From assembly GCA_016283275.1 (NCBI GenBank), contig JAEEMP010000059.1:1-50200 (forward strand): DNA of 50,200 nucleotides, written 5' to 3'. Every line of letters begins with the position of its first letter. Within the stretch, counting starts at the first letter, position 1. A program made the translations under genes and the position numbers. The stretch comes from Lachnospiraceae bacterium. GTDB taxonomy: Bacteria; Bacillota; Clostridia; Lachnospirales; Lachnospiraceae. Below, piece by piece: positions 7,799-16,406 of this stretch. Under the pieces are notes generated by a model. The model was given only the letters and a program-made list of their open reading frames with translations. It ran no database searches and had not been told where the DNA came from.

Positions 7799-8605
7799 AT
7801 GGACAGGATAAGCGTAGTAATACCTACATATAACAGAGCGGATTATATAATACGATCGGTTAAAAGTGCGTTGGAACAGACGGTCAAGCCATACGAGATA
7901 ATCGTCGTGGATGACGGGTCAACAGACAATACCAAAGAAAAGATAGACGAATTAAATAACGAGTGTATTAAATATGTTTATCAGGAAAACGGTGGGGCTG
8001 CATCAGCCAGAAATAAGGGCGCGGAAGTTGCAACCGGAGACTGGATTGCTTTCAACGACAGTGATGATGTTTGGAGACCGGAAAAACTTAAGGAGCAGAT
8101 TGAGCATGCACACAGTGACGATAAATTCGATCTGATATATTGTGCTTATTCTCTCACCTCTCCTTCCGAAAAGATCGAAAGGGTACCTTATTCGGAAAAT
8201 ATCAGTGAACTTGAAGGAAATATATTCTTAAGTCTTGTGGTAATGAATACGATCGGTACTCCGACAGTTATGGTTAAGCGTAATGACTTTCTTAGCGTAG
8301 GAGGTTTTGACACCGGTCTTAGGTGTATTGAAGACTGGGATTTTGCCGTCAGATTTTCAAAAGAACATAAGATCGGGTTTGTGAATAAGGTACTTGTGGA
8401 TGCATATACCGTTGACAGTGGGGTTAGTACCAATATTTCCGAGATGTTCAGCGTTAGATGTAAAATGATAGCTGAAAATAAAGATGTTTTACTTTCAAAC
8501 AATATCTTTGACCGTGCCGTTTCAATTATGTTTGAAGCAGCTGAAAGAATGGGATGTCTTGAGCAGGTTCAGAAAATGCTGATGTTATATCTGAAAGGGT
8601 GTTGA
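7799..8605 (+). CDS. Family 2 glycosyltransferase
   Basis: A 268-residue GT-A enzyme with AAGGATGG before the ATG. It starts with ISVVIPTYNRADYI, continues with VVDDGSTDNT and AASARNKGA, and has NDSDD around residue 86 as the donor/metal motif. CIEDWDFAVRF near residue 178 is the acceptor-side element. It stands 39 bases after the LicD gene and 3 bases before the cytidylyltransferase, so it is probably co-transcribed. It would add a sugar to the glycan that the LicD protein decorates; this is inference from position only. Confidence 0.88.
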   Translation: MDRISVVIPTYNRADYIIRSVKSALEQTVKPYEIIVVDDGSTDNTKEKIDELNNECIKYVYQENGGAASARNKGAEVATGDWIAFNDSDDVWRPEKLKEQIEHAHSDDKFDLIYCAYSLTSPSEKIERVPYSENISELEGNIFLSLVVMNTIGTPTVMVKRNDFLSVGGFDTGLRCIEDWDFAVRFSKEHKIGFVNKVLVDAYTVDSGVSTNISEMFSVRCKMIAENKDVLLSNNIFDRAVSIMFEAAERMGCLEQVQKMLMLYLKGC

Positions 8606-8608
8606 TCA

Positions 8609-9289
8609 ATGAATTTTTCCGTAATACTTTCCGGCGGTACCGGATCAAGAACCGGAATGAATATACCCAAACAATATATCAAGAATGACGCCGGTAAAAC
8701 TGCGATCGAATGTTGCATTTCCTCGATAGTGGATTCCGATATCGCAGATGTATTTGTCATAGCCGCCGATCCCGACCGATATGATGAAATACGAAAATTG
8801 ATTCATTCGGGATGTGAACATGTCTTTACGTTACCCGGGCGGACACGCCAATTGTCTGTTTGCAATGCTCTTGATGCCATATATGAAAAATACGGTGATG
8901 CCGGGCATACCGTTATGATATATGATGCAGCAAGGCCTTATATAAGCCCGGACCATATAAAAAGCATTTATGGAAGCCTTAAAAATGCGGATGGAGTCAT
9001 TCCGGTACTTCCTATGAAAGATACCGTATATGAGTGCGAAAACGGCCTTATAAAGGGTCTCTTAAAGCGGGAGAACATCTTTGCGGGGCAAGCTCCCGAG
9101 TTATTTGTGTTTGATAAATATTTAAAGGCCAACAAAGCACTTTTTCCTGAAAAAATATATAATATAAAAGGATCTACCGAGCCTGCGGTATTGTACGGAA
9201 TGAATATCGTGACAGTTAAAGGCGATGAAAGAAACATTAAGATCACAACCGCAAAAGATATGGAACAATTCATGCAATATAAGGGATGA
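8609..9289 (+). CDS. IspD/TarI-like CTP:polyol-phosphate cytidylyltransferase
   Basis: A 226-residue enzyme that should couple CTP to an alditol-phosphate (or methylerythritol phosphate). The glycine-rich CTP loop reads LSGGTGSRTGMNIPKQY, and IYDAARPYIS and ERNIKITTAKDM match the IspD/TarI fold, including the C-terminal Lys-Ile-Thr. It departs from housekeeping IspD in two places: AGQAPELFVF where IspD usually has a TPQ-type stretch, and IKGSTEPAVLYG where it has TDDA-type residues. Together with the adjacent polyol-phosphate dehydrogenase and 3-epimerase, this favours a CDP-alditol synthase (TarI, AbpA or human CRPPA-like) over isoprenoid synthesis. Spacing to its neighbours is 3 and 1 bases. 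Confidence 0.8.
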   Translation: MNFSVILSGGTGSRTGMNIPKQYIKNDAGKTAIECCISSIVDSDIADVFVIAADPDRYDEIRKLIHSGCEHVFTLPGRTRQLSVCNALDAIYEKYGDAGHTVMIYDAARPYISPDHIKSIYGSLKNADGVIPVLPMKDTVYECENGLIKGLLKRENIFAGQAPELFVFDKYLKANKALFPEKIYNIKGSTEPAVLYGMNIVTVKGDERNIKITTAKDMEQFMQYKG

Positions 9290-9290
9290 T

Positions 9291-10340
9291 ATGAAAGCAC
9301 TCGTACTTGATAAGATAGGACATATTGAATATAGGGATGTTGCGGATCCGAAAAGAGAGTCCGGAAATTGTCTTATAAAAGTGAAGGCATCGGGCATATG
9401 CGGTTCGGACATTCCCCGTGTTTACAGGACCGGGGCACATATTCTCCCCATAATACCGGGACATGAATTTTCGGGTGAGGTGATAAAAACCGATGCCGGT
9501 TCTGAATATAAACCCGGAGACAGAGTGGGTATTTTCCCGCTCATCCCCTGCATGAAATGTGCACAATGTCAAAAGAAGAAATATGAAATGTGCAGTGATT
9601 ATTCATATCTCGGCTCAAGATGTGACGGAGGGTTTGCGGAATATGTAAGCGTGCCCGAGTGGAATCTTATAAAGCTTCCCGATCATGTTTCATTTGAGGC
9701 GGCGGCCATGCTTGAACCTTTATCGGTTGCGGCCCATGCAGTCAGGAAAGCCGCGGAAGGTGTTGATAAAAATGAAGAGATATTTGTGTACGGTCAGGGT
9801 ACGATCGGACTGTTTGTCGATATGATCCTGTTAGCAATGGGATATAGAAATATTACTGTAGCACTGAATAAGGATCATCAGAAAACGACAGCGGTTAAAC
9901 TGGGCATAAAGCCCGAAAGGATCATAGATTCACGACAGGAAAGCGCCATTGACCGAATTGGTAAAATAACGCGCGATATTGGTTCTTTTATATCTTTTGA
10001 TTGTATCGGGAAGCAGGATATCGTATCCGATATCATCTGCATGACCGCTTCCGGCGGAAGAGTGATGCTGGTAGGTAATCCGGCATCCGATATGGGTCTG
10101 TCAAAAGATGTTTATTGGAAGATATTGAGAAATCAACTTACACTTTTCGGAACGTGGAATTCTTCTTTTACCAAAGATGAAGATGATGACTGGCATTTTG
10201 TGTTGGAACTTATGGGCAAAGGACTTATCGATCCTGTGAAAATGATCACACACAGGTTTTCGCTTGACAGTATTATCGATGGATTTGAGATCATGAGGGA
10301 TAAAAAAGAAGATTACATTAAGGTTATGGGGATAATATAA
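9291..10340 (+). CDS. Zinc-dependent polyol-phosphate dehydrogenase, GatD/TarJ-like
   Basis: A 349-residue MDR-family NAD(P)-dependent dehydrogenase. The ATG at 9291 is chosen: it lies one base past the previous stop and has AAGGGATG upstream. Catalytic zinc ligands are Cys37 (in CGSD), His58 and Glu59 (GHEFSG). The structural zinc set is Cys87, Cys90, Cys93 and Cys101. The string SDIPRVYRTGAH, the PLIPCMKC segment, YLGSRCDGGFAEY and LRNQLTLFGTWNS closely follow E. coli galactitol-1-phosphate dehydrogenase GatD. Within this operon it most likely reduces a ketose-phosphate to the alditol-phosphate used by the upstream cytidylyltransferase. Pentitol or hexitol cannot be decided from sequence. 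Confidence 0.85.
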   Translation: MKALVLDKIGHIEYRDVADPKRESGNCLIKVKASGICGSDIPRVYRTGAHILPIIPGHEFSGEVIKTDAGSEYKPGDRVGIFPLIPCMKCAQCQKKKYEMCSDYSYLGSRCDGGFAEYVSVPEWNLIKLPDHVSFEAAAMLEPLSVAAHAVRKAAEGVDKNEEIFVYGQGTIGLFVDMILLAMGYRNITVALNKDHQKTTAVKLGIKPERIIDSRQESAIDRIGKITRDIGSFISFDCIGKQDIVSDIICMTASGGRVMLVGNPASDMGLSKDVYWKILRNQLTLFGTWNSSFTKDEDDDWHFVLELMGKGLIDPVKMITHRFSLDSIIDGFEIMRDKKEDYIKVMGII

Positions 10341-10370
10341 AAGCCTATCGGCGGAACAGGGGAATGTAAT

Positions 10371-11033
10371 ATGAATTTTGAACTTTGTGCTTCAATGATG
10401 TGTGCCGATTTCGGAAATCTCTACGGTGAGGTAAGAGCGCTTGAGGCGGCCGGGATCGATTCTTTCCATATCGATATAATGGACGGAAGATATGTGCCGA
10501 ATTTTGCCATGTCATTAAATGATATGGCTTATATAGCTTCGGTTACATCTAAACCGCTTGATGTGCATCTTATGATCGAGCACCCCAACACGCATATAGA
10601 ACTGTTTCTTGATAAACTCCGTCCGGGTGATACAGTTTATATCCATCCGGAAGCAGAATATCATCCGTCGACCACTCTTCAAAAGATAATCAATGCGAAA
10701 ATGATACCCGGTATAGCGATAAATCCCGGTACGAGCGTTGAAACGGTCATGGAGATGCTTCAGATCGTGAGCAAGGTCCTTGTTATGAGTGTGAATCCGG
10801 GGAATGCAGGACAGATGTATCTTCCTTATGTGAGTAAGAAGTATGATAAGATCCTTCCGCTTCAGAAAGAGATGGGATTTGATGTATATTGGGACGGAGC
10901 CTGCACAGCGGATAAGATACTTGAATACGCTCCAAAGGGTGTAAAAGGATTTGTACTCGGGACTTCGCTTCTTTTCAGAAGAAATGCCAATTATGCTGAG
11001 CAGATCGTCAATATAAGAAATCTTAAATTCTGA
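10371..11033 (+). CDS. Ketose-phosphate 3-epimerase, Rpe/AlsE-like
   Basis: A 220-residue TIM-barrel epimerase with GGGGA 8 bases before ATG. The four metal ligands of the ribulose-phosphate 3-epimerase family are in place: His33 and Asp35 (FHIDIMDG), His66 (KPLDVHLM) and Asp175 (WDGAC). SVNPGNAGQ replaces the usual NPGFGGQ, and DGAC replaces DGG. CASMMCAD, YIHPEAE and DGAC are closer to allulose-6-phosphate epimerase AlsE than to housekeeping Rpe. It would set the C3 stereochemistry of the ketose that the dehydrogenase then reduces, for example turning D-ribulose-5-P into D-xylulose-5-P. It is the last gene of the set; a strong terminator follows. Confidence 0.85.
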   Translation: MNFELCASMMCADFGNLYGEVRALEAAGIDSFHIDIMDGRYVPNFAMSLNDMAYIASVTSKPLDVHLMIEHPNTHIELFLDKLRPGDTVYIHPEAEYHPSTTLQKIINAKMIPGIAINPGTSVETVMEMLQIVSKVLVMSVNPGNAGQMYLPYVSKKYDKILPLQKEMGFDVYWDGACTADKILEYAPKGVKGFVLGTSLLFRRNANYAEQIVNIRNLKF

Positions 11034-11075
11034 ACATAAAGTGAATACAATTATGCAGGATGAAAGTATGAATAT

Positions 11076-11114
11076 AAAGAGTTATAAGATCATTGGATCT
11101 TATGACTCTTTTTT
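11076..11114. terminator. Bidirectional terminator between convergent genes
   Basis: A 16-bp stem with one T-G wobble (11076-11091 / 11096-11111) and loop ATTG is followed by a T-run to 11114. The right arm includes the last codons and stop of the minus-strand glycosyltransferase, so it can serve both strands. Confidence 0.85.
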
Positions 11115-11783
11115 GCCGGATTTATAGGTATCTATACATATCTTTCTGTAATGATCGTAATTTCTGAAATTAAGTATCCCGCTGTCATGAAGACACCATG
11201 GGAAATGTTGCTCGGGTACAATGGTCTTGTATCCGCGGTTTTTCATCTCAAAAGTCTGTGATACATCGTAAAAGTCCCAGCCGTCCAGTATATCTTCGCG
11301 CCATGGGATATCTGCCGATGTGATCATGATAAGCCCGTCTATAGCTTCGACTTCAGAAAGTCCGTCGGAAATTTCAAACTTTTTTGTACGAAGTTCGACT
11401 GCATCAGATTCGGAGAGTTTATCGTCCGTATAAGTAATACCCACTCTGTCGGTATGCCACATCACAAAATCATCGGGAAGTCTTGGCGCACCGGCCACAC
11501 CGATCATTCCTATCTTTTCGTCCGAATCAAAGATCTTAAGAATGGCATCGAGGAAAAAAGGATATACGATAAAAACATCCTGATGCAGATAGATCTTATA
11601 TTTTGCATCCGATGCATTCATTGCTTCGTTATAACCGCTCGTCATGGAGACGGCATCCCGTATCTCGAGTATTTCTGTTTCATAGCCTTCGGGAACGATA
11701 AGCCTTCTTATATAGTTCGTGCACTCATTAAAGTACAGATCGTTATTGGCGCATATTATAAAAGTAAATTTTCTGTCGTTCAT
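11100..11783 (-). CDS. Glycosyltransferase-like protein (Glyco_tranf_2_5 type)
   Basis: A 227-residue protein. FTFIICANND at the start and YLHQDVFIVYPFFLDAIL near residue 65 resemble the Glyco_tranf_2_5 group, in which an HQD/HxD element takes the place of DXD. AIDGLIMITSADI, GWDFYDVSQTFEMKNRGY and WCLHDSG are further family-like stretches. It converges on the epimerase gene and follows the unknown gene 11787-12350 after 3 bases, so these two form an operon. A link to the flagellin glycan is suggested by position alone. Confidence 0.7.
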   Translation of the reverse strand: MNDRKFTFIICANNDLYFNECTNYIRRLIVPEGYETEILEIRDAVSMTSGYNEAMNASDAKYKIYLHQDVFIVYPFFLDAILKIFDSDEKIGMIGVAGAPRLPDDFVMWHTDRVGITYTDDKLSESDAVELRTKKFEISDGLSEVEAIDGLIMITSADIPWREDILDGWDFYDVSQTFEMKNRGYKTIVPEQHFPWCLHDSGILNFRNYDHYRKICIDTYKSGKKES

Positions 11784-11786
11784 GTG

Positions 11787-12350
11787 TTATCCCAAATAGT
11801 ATTCTTTTAATGCACTTAATTTCATTGCGATGACAGTTTGACCTTTTTCGCTCAGAATATCGATAAGAGTATCAAACAGGTGAAAAGGTCTCTTGAAATT
11901 GCCTGATGTAATGGTTTGGGCAAGATAAAGAGAAGAAAACCCGGTGTCCGCGATATGATCTGCTAATTCGATGTAGTATTCTTTTTCAAAATCGAATTCT
12001 ATTCTTAAAAGGTATAAAAACGTGAGCTTATCGATAAGTGTAAGCCCTGCCATGGAAGGGGCAAGATAAATAAACGGGTTTTCACCGATGTTTATTTCAT
12101 CTTCGGAAATTTTAAGCAGTTTAAGAGTCGTGATATAATCTTCGTTTAAGTTAAGAACAGATTTAACGTCTTCTCTTAACATCAGATCTTTAATGAGTGT
12201 AAGCGAAGTTCTTTCACTGATGAGAGAATCGATTTTATCCGTGAATGCCGCACTTTTTTCATCATATTGTGCATAACGCATTTTGATCCTTTTAAAGAAT
12301 TCGTCGGTGTTTATGCCGCCTTCAAGTTTAAAAACGATGTCTTTACTCAT
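11787..12350 (-). CDS. Hypothetical protein beside glycosyltransferase
   Basis: A 187-residue protein I do not recognise. The ATG at 12350 is preferred because TTGGAGA lies 7 bases upstream; a longer reading frame to 12434 has no ribosome site. The composition is acidic and Leu/Ile-rich and looks mostly alpha-helical, with no signal peptide, transmembrane stretch or cysteine cluster. It is translated just ahead of the glycosyltransferase at 11100-11783, so they probably act together. A -10-like TATACT lies on the minus strand at 12389 to 12384. Confidence 0.65.
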   Translation of the reverse strand: MSKDIVFKLEGGINTDEFFKRIKMRYAQYDEKSAAFTDKIDSLISERTSLTLIKDLMLREDVKSVLNLNEDYITTLKLLKISEDEINIGENPFIYLAPSMAGLTLIDKLTFLYLLRIEFDFEKEYYIELADHIADTGFSSLYLAQTITSGNFKRPFHLFDTLIDILSEKGQTVIAMKLSALKEYYLG

Positions 12351-12457
12351 ACAATTCTCCAAGATGTAACTTATATCATAAACAGTATAACACAATGTAT
12401 AAAAGGATAGGTTATTATTAAGAGATTCGGGCATAAATTAAAAAACCATAAATTTAC

Positions 12458-12486
12458 TGGAAAACCCACAAACGTTGTGCTATAAT
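12458..12486 (+). promoter_or_regulatory. Extended -10 promoter for tig-clpP-clpX
   Basis: TGCTATAAT (12478-12486) is a perfect extended -10. A weak -35 (TGGAAA) sits 17 bases away. The leader that follows contains an AAGCCG/CGGCTT hairpin (about 12530-12552) before the AAGGAGG ribosome site. Confidence 0.75.
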
Positions 12487-12573
12487 CTCTTGGTATTGTG
12501 GCAAGTGCGACAAAAAATAGTGTTTTAAGCCGTCGGACGGTTTGCGGCTTACATATATTAAGGAGGATATTTA

Positions 12574-13863
12574 ATGAGTGTCAGTGTAGAAAAATTAGAG
12601 AACAGCATGGCAAAGCTTACCATAGAGGTTCCTGAAGATGAAGTGGAAAAGGCTCTGGACAGAGCTTTTAACAAGAATAAGAATAAAGTAAGTATTCCCG
12701 GTTTCCGTAAAGGCAAGGCTCCCAGGGCCGTTGTAGAGAAAATGTACGGTCCCGAGATCTTCTATGAAGATGCAGCCAATGACATGATCGAGACAGCATA
12801 CGACAAGGCTTATGACGAGTGTGGAGAGGAGATCGTGTCCACTCCCGAGATCGAAGTTGTACAGATCGAAAAGGGCAAGCCTTTTATCTTTACCGCAAAG
12901 GTTGCTTTAAAGCCCGAGATCAAGCTCGGAAAATACAAGGGCGTTAAGATCGCCAAGATCGATACCGAAGTTACCGAAGATGAAGTCAATGCGGCTATCG
13001 ACAAAGAACGCGAGAATTCCGCAAGAAGCGTATCCGTAGATCGTCCCGTTCAGGACAAGGATGAGACAATGATCGACTTTGAAGGTTTTGTGGACGGTGT
13101 TGCTTTTGAAGGCGGAAAGGGAGAGAATTATCCCCTTACCATCGGTTCCGGCGCATTCATCCCCGGTTTCGAAGAGCAGCTCATCGGTGCCAAGAAGGGC
13201 GATGAAGTCGAAGTTAAGGTTACTTTCCCCGAAGATTACCATGCAGAAGAATTAAAGGGCAAAGAAGCTGTATTTAAGTGCAAGATCAATGAAGTAAAAG
13301 AAAAAGAACTTCCCGAACTTGATGATGAGTTCGCAAGCGAAGTTTCCGAATATGAGACATTTGCGGAGTACAAGGATTCCGTAAAGAAGGGCCTTGAAGA
13401 GAAGAAGGCAAAAGAAGCAAAGGATCAGAAGGAAGATGCCGTTATCGATGCCATCATCGAAGCATCCGAGATGAACATTCCCGAAGCTATGCTCGAGACC
13501 CAGAAGAGACAGATGATCCAGGATTTCGCACAGAGGATCCAGAGCCAGGGCCTTTCAATGGATCAGTACATGAAGTTTACGGGGCTTACAGCCGACAAGC
13601 TTCTTGAGCAGATGGCTCCTCAGGCAGAAAAGAGGATCAAGTCAAGACTTGTACTTGAGAATGTCGTAAAGGCAGAAAAGATCGAAATATCCGATGAGGA
13701 TTATGAAAACGAACTTAAGCGTATGTCGGAAGACTACAAGATGGAGATCGACAAGCTTAAGGAAATGATAGGTGAGAATGAGACCGCCATCAAGCAGATC
13801 AAAGAAGACCTCGCAATCCAGAAAGCGGTTGATTTCGTGGTAGACAATGCCAAGGAGGCGTAA
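12574..13863 (+). CDS. tig: Trigger factor
   Basis: A 429-residue ribosome-associated chaperone and prolyl isomerase. The ribosome-binding signature GFRKGKAPR is at about residues 44-52. The FKBP-type PPIase domain spans about 160-245 ([34 protein letters not shown]). The helical substrate-binding C-domain follows to residue 429. Length is normal for the family. The ribosome site AAGGAGG precedes ATG. It begins the classic tig-clpP-clpX order; the clpP ribosome site lies inside the last tig codons, implying translational coupling. Confidence 0.98.
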   Translation: MSVSVEKLENSMAKLTIEVPEDEVEKALDRAFNKNKNKVSIPGFRKGKAPRAVVEKMYGPEIFYEDAANDMIETAYDKAYDECGEEIVSTPEIEVVQIEKGKPFIFTAKVALKPEIKLGKYKGVKIAKIDTEVTEDEVNAAIDKERENSARSVSVDRPVQDKDETMIDFEGFVDGVAFEGGKGENYPLTIGSGAFIPGFEEQLIGAKKGDEVEVKVTFPEDYHAEELKGKEAVFKCKINEVKEKELPELDDEFASEVSEYETFAEYKDSVKKGLEEKKAKEAKDQKEDAVIDAIIEASEMNIPEAMLETQKRQMIQDFAQRIQSQGLSMDQYMKFTGLTADKLLEQMAPQAEKRIKSRLVLENVVKAEKIEISDEDYENELKRMSEDYKMEIDKLKEMIGENETAIKQIKEDLAIQKAVDFVVDNAKEA

Positions 13864-13864
13864 A

Positions 13865-14470
13865 ATGAGTTTAGTACCTTATGTCATAGAGCAGACCAGT
13901 CGCGGAGAACGTTCCTACGACATTTATTCGCGTCTGTTAAAAGAAAGAATCATATTCCTCGGCGAAGAAGTCAATGAGACAACAGCAAGCCTTGTTGTTG
14001 CCCAGATGCTCTTCCTTGAGGCTGAAGATCCCGAAAAGGATATTCATTTGTATATCAACAGCCCCGGCGGATCGGTAACCGCAGGAATGGCGATTTACGA
14101 TACCATGCAGTTTGTAAAGTGCGATGTATCCACCATCTGTATAGGTATGGCCGCAAGTATGGGTGCTTTTTTGCTTGCGGGCGGTGCAAAGGGCAAGAGA
14201 TTCGCTCTTCCCAATGCCGAGATCATGATACATCAGCCTTTGGGCGGAGCTCAGGGTCAGGCAACGGAAATTGAGATCGCTGCAAAGCATATCCTTCAGA
14301 CAAAAGAAAAGCTGAACAGAATGCTTGCGGAGAACACAGGTCGTCCTTACGAAGAAGTTTGCGAGGACACGGATCGTGATAACTGGAAGACTGCAGAGGA
14401 AGCCAAGGAATACGGCCTTATCGATGAAGTCATTACCAATCACAAGGCTCAGGAACTGGAGAATAAATAA
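13865..14470 (+). CDS. clpP: ATP-dependent Clp protease proteolytic subunit
   Basis: A 201-residue serine peptidase that forms the tetradecameric chamber used by ClpX and other AAA+ unfoldases. The catalytic triad is visible: Ser98 in GMAASMGAF, His123 in MIHQPLGG and Asp172. The start at 13865 has AAGGAGG 6 bases upstream, overlapping the end of tig. An earlier ATG at 13847 would add MPRRRK but lies inside tig and has no better site. The stop overlaps the clpX start by one base (TAATG). Confidence 0.98.
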   Translation: MSLVPYVIEQTSRGERSYDIYSRLLKERIIFLGEEVNETTASLVVAQMLFLEAEDPEKDIHLYINSPGGSVTAGMAIYDTMQFVKCDVSTICIGMAASMGAFLLAGGAKGKRFALPNAEIMIHQPLGGAQGQATEIEIAAKHILQTKEKLNRMLAENTGRPYEEVCEDTDRDNWKTAEEAKEYGLIDEVITNHKAQELENK

Positions 14471-15747
14471 TGGCAAAGATGCAGAAAGCGCATTGTTCGT
14501 TTTGCGGTAAGCCTCAGACTATGGTCATGAAGCTTATTGCGGGTCCCGACAATATATACATATGTGATGAGTGCGTGGCCGTATGTGCTTCGATGATCGA
14601 CGATGAATTTGAAGATATACGCGAAAAGGGCACCCCGAGGCTCAAAAAAGATGAGATCAATCTTTTAAAGCCCCAGGAGATAAAAGATTTCTTGGACGGC
14701 TTTGTAATAGGTCAGGAAACCGCCAAGAAGGTTCTTTCCGTTGCGGTATACAATCATTACAAGAGGATACTTTCCGGGGAACAGAAGTCCGATGACGATG
14801 ATGTTGAGCTTCAAAAGAGCAACATCATCATGATAGGACCTACAGGATCCGGTAAGACTTATCTTGCACAGACGCTTGCAAAGATACTGAACGTTCCTTT
14901 TGCCATAGCCGATGCCACAACGCTTACCGAAGCGGGTTATGTCGGAGAAGATGTTGAAAACATCCTTCTTAAGCTTATACAGGCTGCGGATTACGATGTG
15001 GAGCGTGCACAACGCGGTATCATCTATATTGATGAGATAGATAAGATCACAAAGAAGAGCGAAAACGTCTCGATCACCAGAGATGTATCGGGTGAAGGCG
15101 TTCAGCAGGCTTTACTTAAGATAATCGAGGGAACCGATGCAAACGTTCCTCCCCAGGGCGGCCGTAAGCATCCCCATCAGGAGCTTATTCCGATCAATAC
15201 CACAAATATTCTTTTCATATGCGGCGGAGCTTTCGACGGACTTGATAAGATAGTGGATGCGAGAATGGATCAAAGTTCGATAGGATTCAATGCGACCGTT
15301 GTATCCAAGAAGAACCGCGATGTAAGCGACGTTCTTAAGGATGTCACTCCTCAGGATCTTATAAAGTTCGGACTCATTCCCGAATTTGTGGGTCGTGTGC
15401 CGATCATGGTATCTTTGGAAGGACTTGACAGAGAGGCGATGGTAAGGATATTGACCGAGCCTAAGAACGCGCTCATTAAGCAATACAAGAAATTGTTCGG
15501 AATGGACAATGTTGAACTTACATTTGAACCCGATGCGGTCGAAGCCATTGCAGATAAGGCGATGGAGAGCAAGACCGGTGCAAGAGGTCTTCGTTCGATA
15601 CTTGAGAACGTCATGATGGATGTAATGTTTAAGATCCCTTCCGATGAAACGATCACAAGCTGTACCATTACAAAAGAATCGGTAGTCGACGGAAAACCTC
15701 CGCTTACCGTTCATGCAAAGACGGGCAGGCTTAAAAAGGCAGAATGA
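14470..15747 (+). CDS. clpX: Clp protease ATP-binding subunit ClpX
   Basis: A 425-residue AAA+ unfoldase that feeds ClpP. The N-terminal zinc-binding domain has CSFCGKPQ and CDECVAVC. Walker A is GPTGSGKT (123-130) and Walker B is IIYIDEIDK. The pore-loop and RKH-type regions are intact (GGRKHPHQE), and sensor 2 is GARGLRS near the C-terminus. Length is typical. It is coupled to clpP by a one-base overlap. The hairpin at 15751 follows. Confidence 0.98.
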   Translation: MAKMQKAHCSFCGKPQTMVMKLIAGPDNIYICDECVAVCASMIDDEFEDIREKGTPRLKKDEINLLKPQEIKDFLDGFVIGQETAKKVLSVAVYNHYKRILSGEQKSDDDDVELQKSNIIMIGPTGSGKTYLAQTLAKILNVPFAIADATTLTEAGYVGEDVENILLKLIQAADYDVERAQRGIIYIDEIDKITKKSENVSITRDVSGEGVQQALLKIIEGTDANVPPQGGRKHPHQELIPINTTNILFICGGAFDGLDKIVDARMDQSSIGFNATVVSKKNRDVSDVLKDVTPQDLIKFGLIPEFVGRVPIMVSLEGLDREAMVRILTEPKNALIKQYKKLFGMDNVELTFEPDAVEAIADKAMESKTGARGLRSILENVMMDVMFKIPSDETITSCTITKESVVDGKPPLTVHAKTGRLKKAE

Positions 15748-15750
15748 TCA

Positions 15751-15784
15751 TTAACGCCACCCTTATAAGGTGGCGTTAAGTTTT
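15751..15784 (+). terminator. Probable terminator or attenuator after clpX
   Basis: A perfect 11-bp stem (TTAACGCCACC / GGTGGCGTTAA) with a 7-base loop is followed by GTTTT. The T-run is short and engB starts 20 bases later, so partial read-through is likely. Confidence 0.65.
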
Positions 15785-15803
15785 ATAGGAAAACGGTGAA
15801 AAG

Positions 15804-16406
15804 ATGATAATAAGAAGTGTTAATCTTGAGACGGTCTGCGGTATCACAAGCAAGCTTCCGGACAACACTCTTCCCGAGATAGCTTTCGCAGGAAAGAGTA
15901 ATGTTGGAAAATCTTCTCTCATTAATGCTATAATGAACAGAAAGAGCCTGGCGCGTACAAGCTCTCAGCCGGGAAAGACCCAGACCATCAACTTCTATAA
16001 TCTCAATAACGAGATGTACTTAGTCGACCTTCCCGGATACGGTTATGCCCAGGTAAGTGTATCGGTCAAAGAAAAATGGGGCAGGATGATAGAAAGATAT
16101 CTTCGCTCGTCCAAGAAACTTAAGGCGGTTTTTCTTTTGATCGATATAAGACACGACCCTTCGGCTAACGATGTTCAGATGTATGAGTGGATAAAGGATA
16201 ACGGTTACGATCCCATCATCATATGCACTAAACTCGATAAGATAAACAGGTCTCAAAAAGACAAACAGCTTAAGATCATACGTGAGAAACTTAAAGCCGG
16301 AAAAGAGACCAAGATGATCGCATTTTCCGCGCCCACTAAGCAGGGACGCGATGAGATCTATGCTTTAATGGATGAGATTCTTTTGGAGGATAAGAAAGAA
16401 CAATGA
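15804..16406 (+). CDS. engB: Ribosome biogenesis GTPase EngB/YsxC
   Basis: A 200-residue GTPase needed for assembly of the large ribosomal subunit. G1 is FAGKSNVGKSS, G2 includes SQPGKTQT, G3 is DLPGYGYA, G4 is CTKLDK and G5 is SAPTKQG. Length and motif order are typical. Its position after clpX matches the order known in Bacillus-type genomes. The stop overlaps the next start (ATGA). Confidence 0.97.
   Translation: MIIRSVNLETVCGITSKLPDNTLPEIAFAGKSNVGKSSLINAIMNRKSLARTSSQPGKTQTINFYNLNNEMYLVDLPGYGYAQVSVSVKEKWGRMIERYLRSSKKLKAVFLLIDIRHDPSANDVQMYEWIKDNGYDPIIICTKLDKINRSQKDKQLKIIREKLKAGKETKMIAFSAPTKQGRDEIYALMDEILLEDKKEQ

Noticed and set aside
8609-9289. Housekeeping isoprenoid ispD
   Set aside because: Not excluded, but it sits between a glycosyltransferase and a polyol-phosphate dehydrogenase with 1-3 base gaps and has changed substrate-side motifs, so a CDP-alditol role is preferred.
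10371-11033. Housekeeping ribulose-phosphate epimerase rpe
   Set aside because: Metal ligands fit, but DGAC and NPGNAGQ differ from the Rpe forms and match AlsE-like enzymes better; no pentose-phosphate gene is nearby.
11068-11127. Short 19-codon open frame across the terminator
   Set aside because: It lies on the hairpin stem, has no ribosome site of note and no recognisable product.
12520-12573. Riboswitch in the tig leader
   Set aside because: Only a simple AAGCCG/CGGCTT hairpin is seen, without conserved riboswitch core elements.
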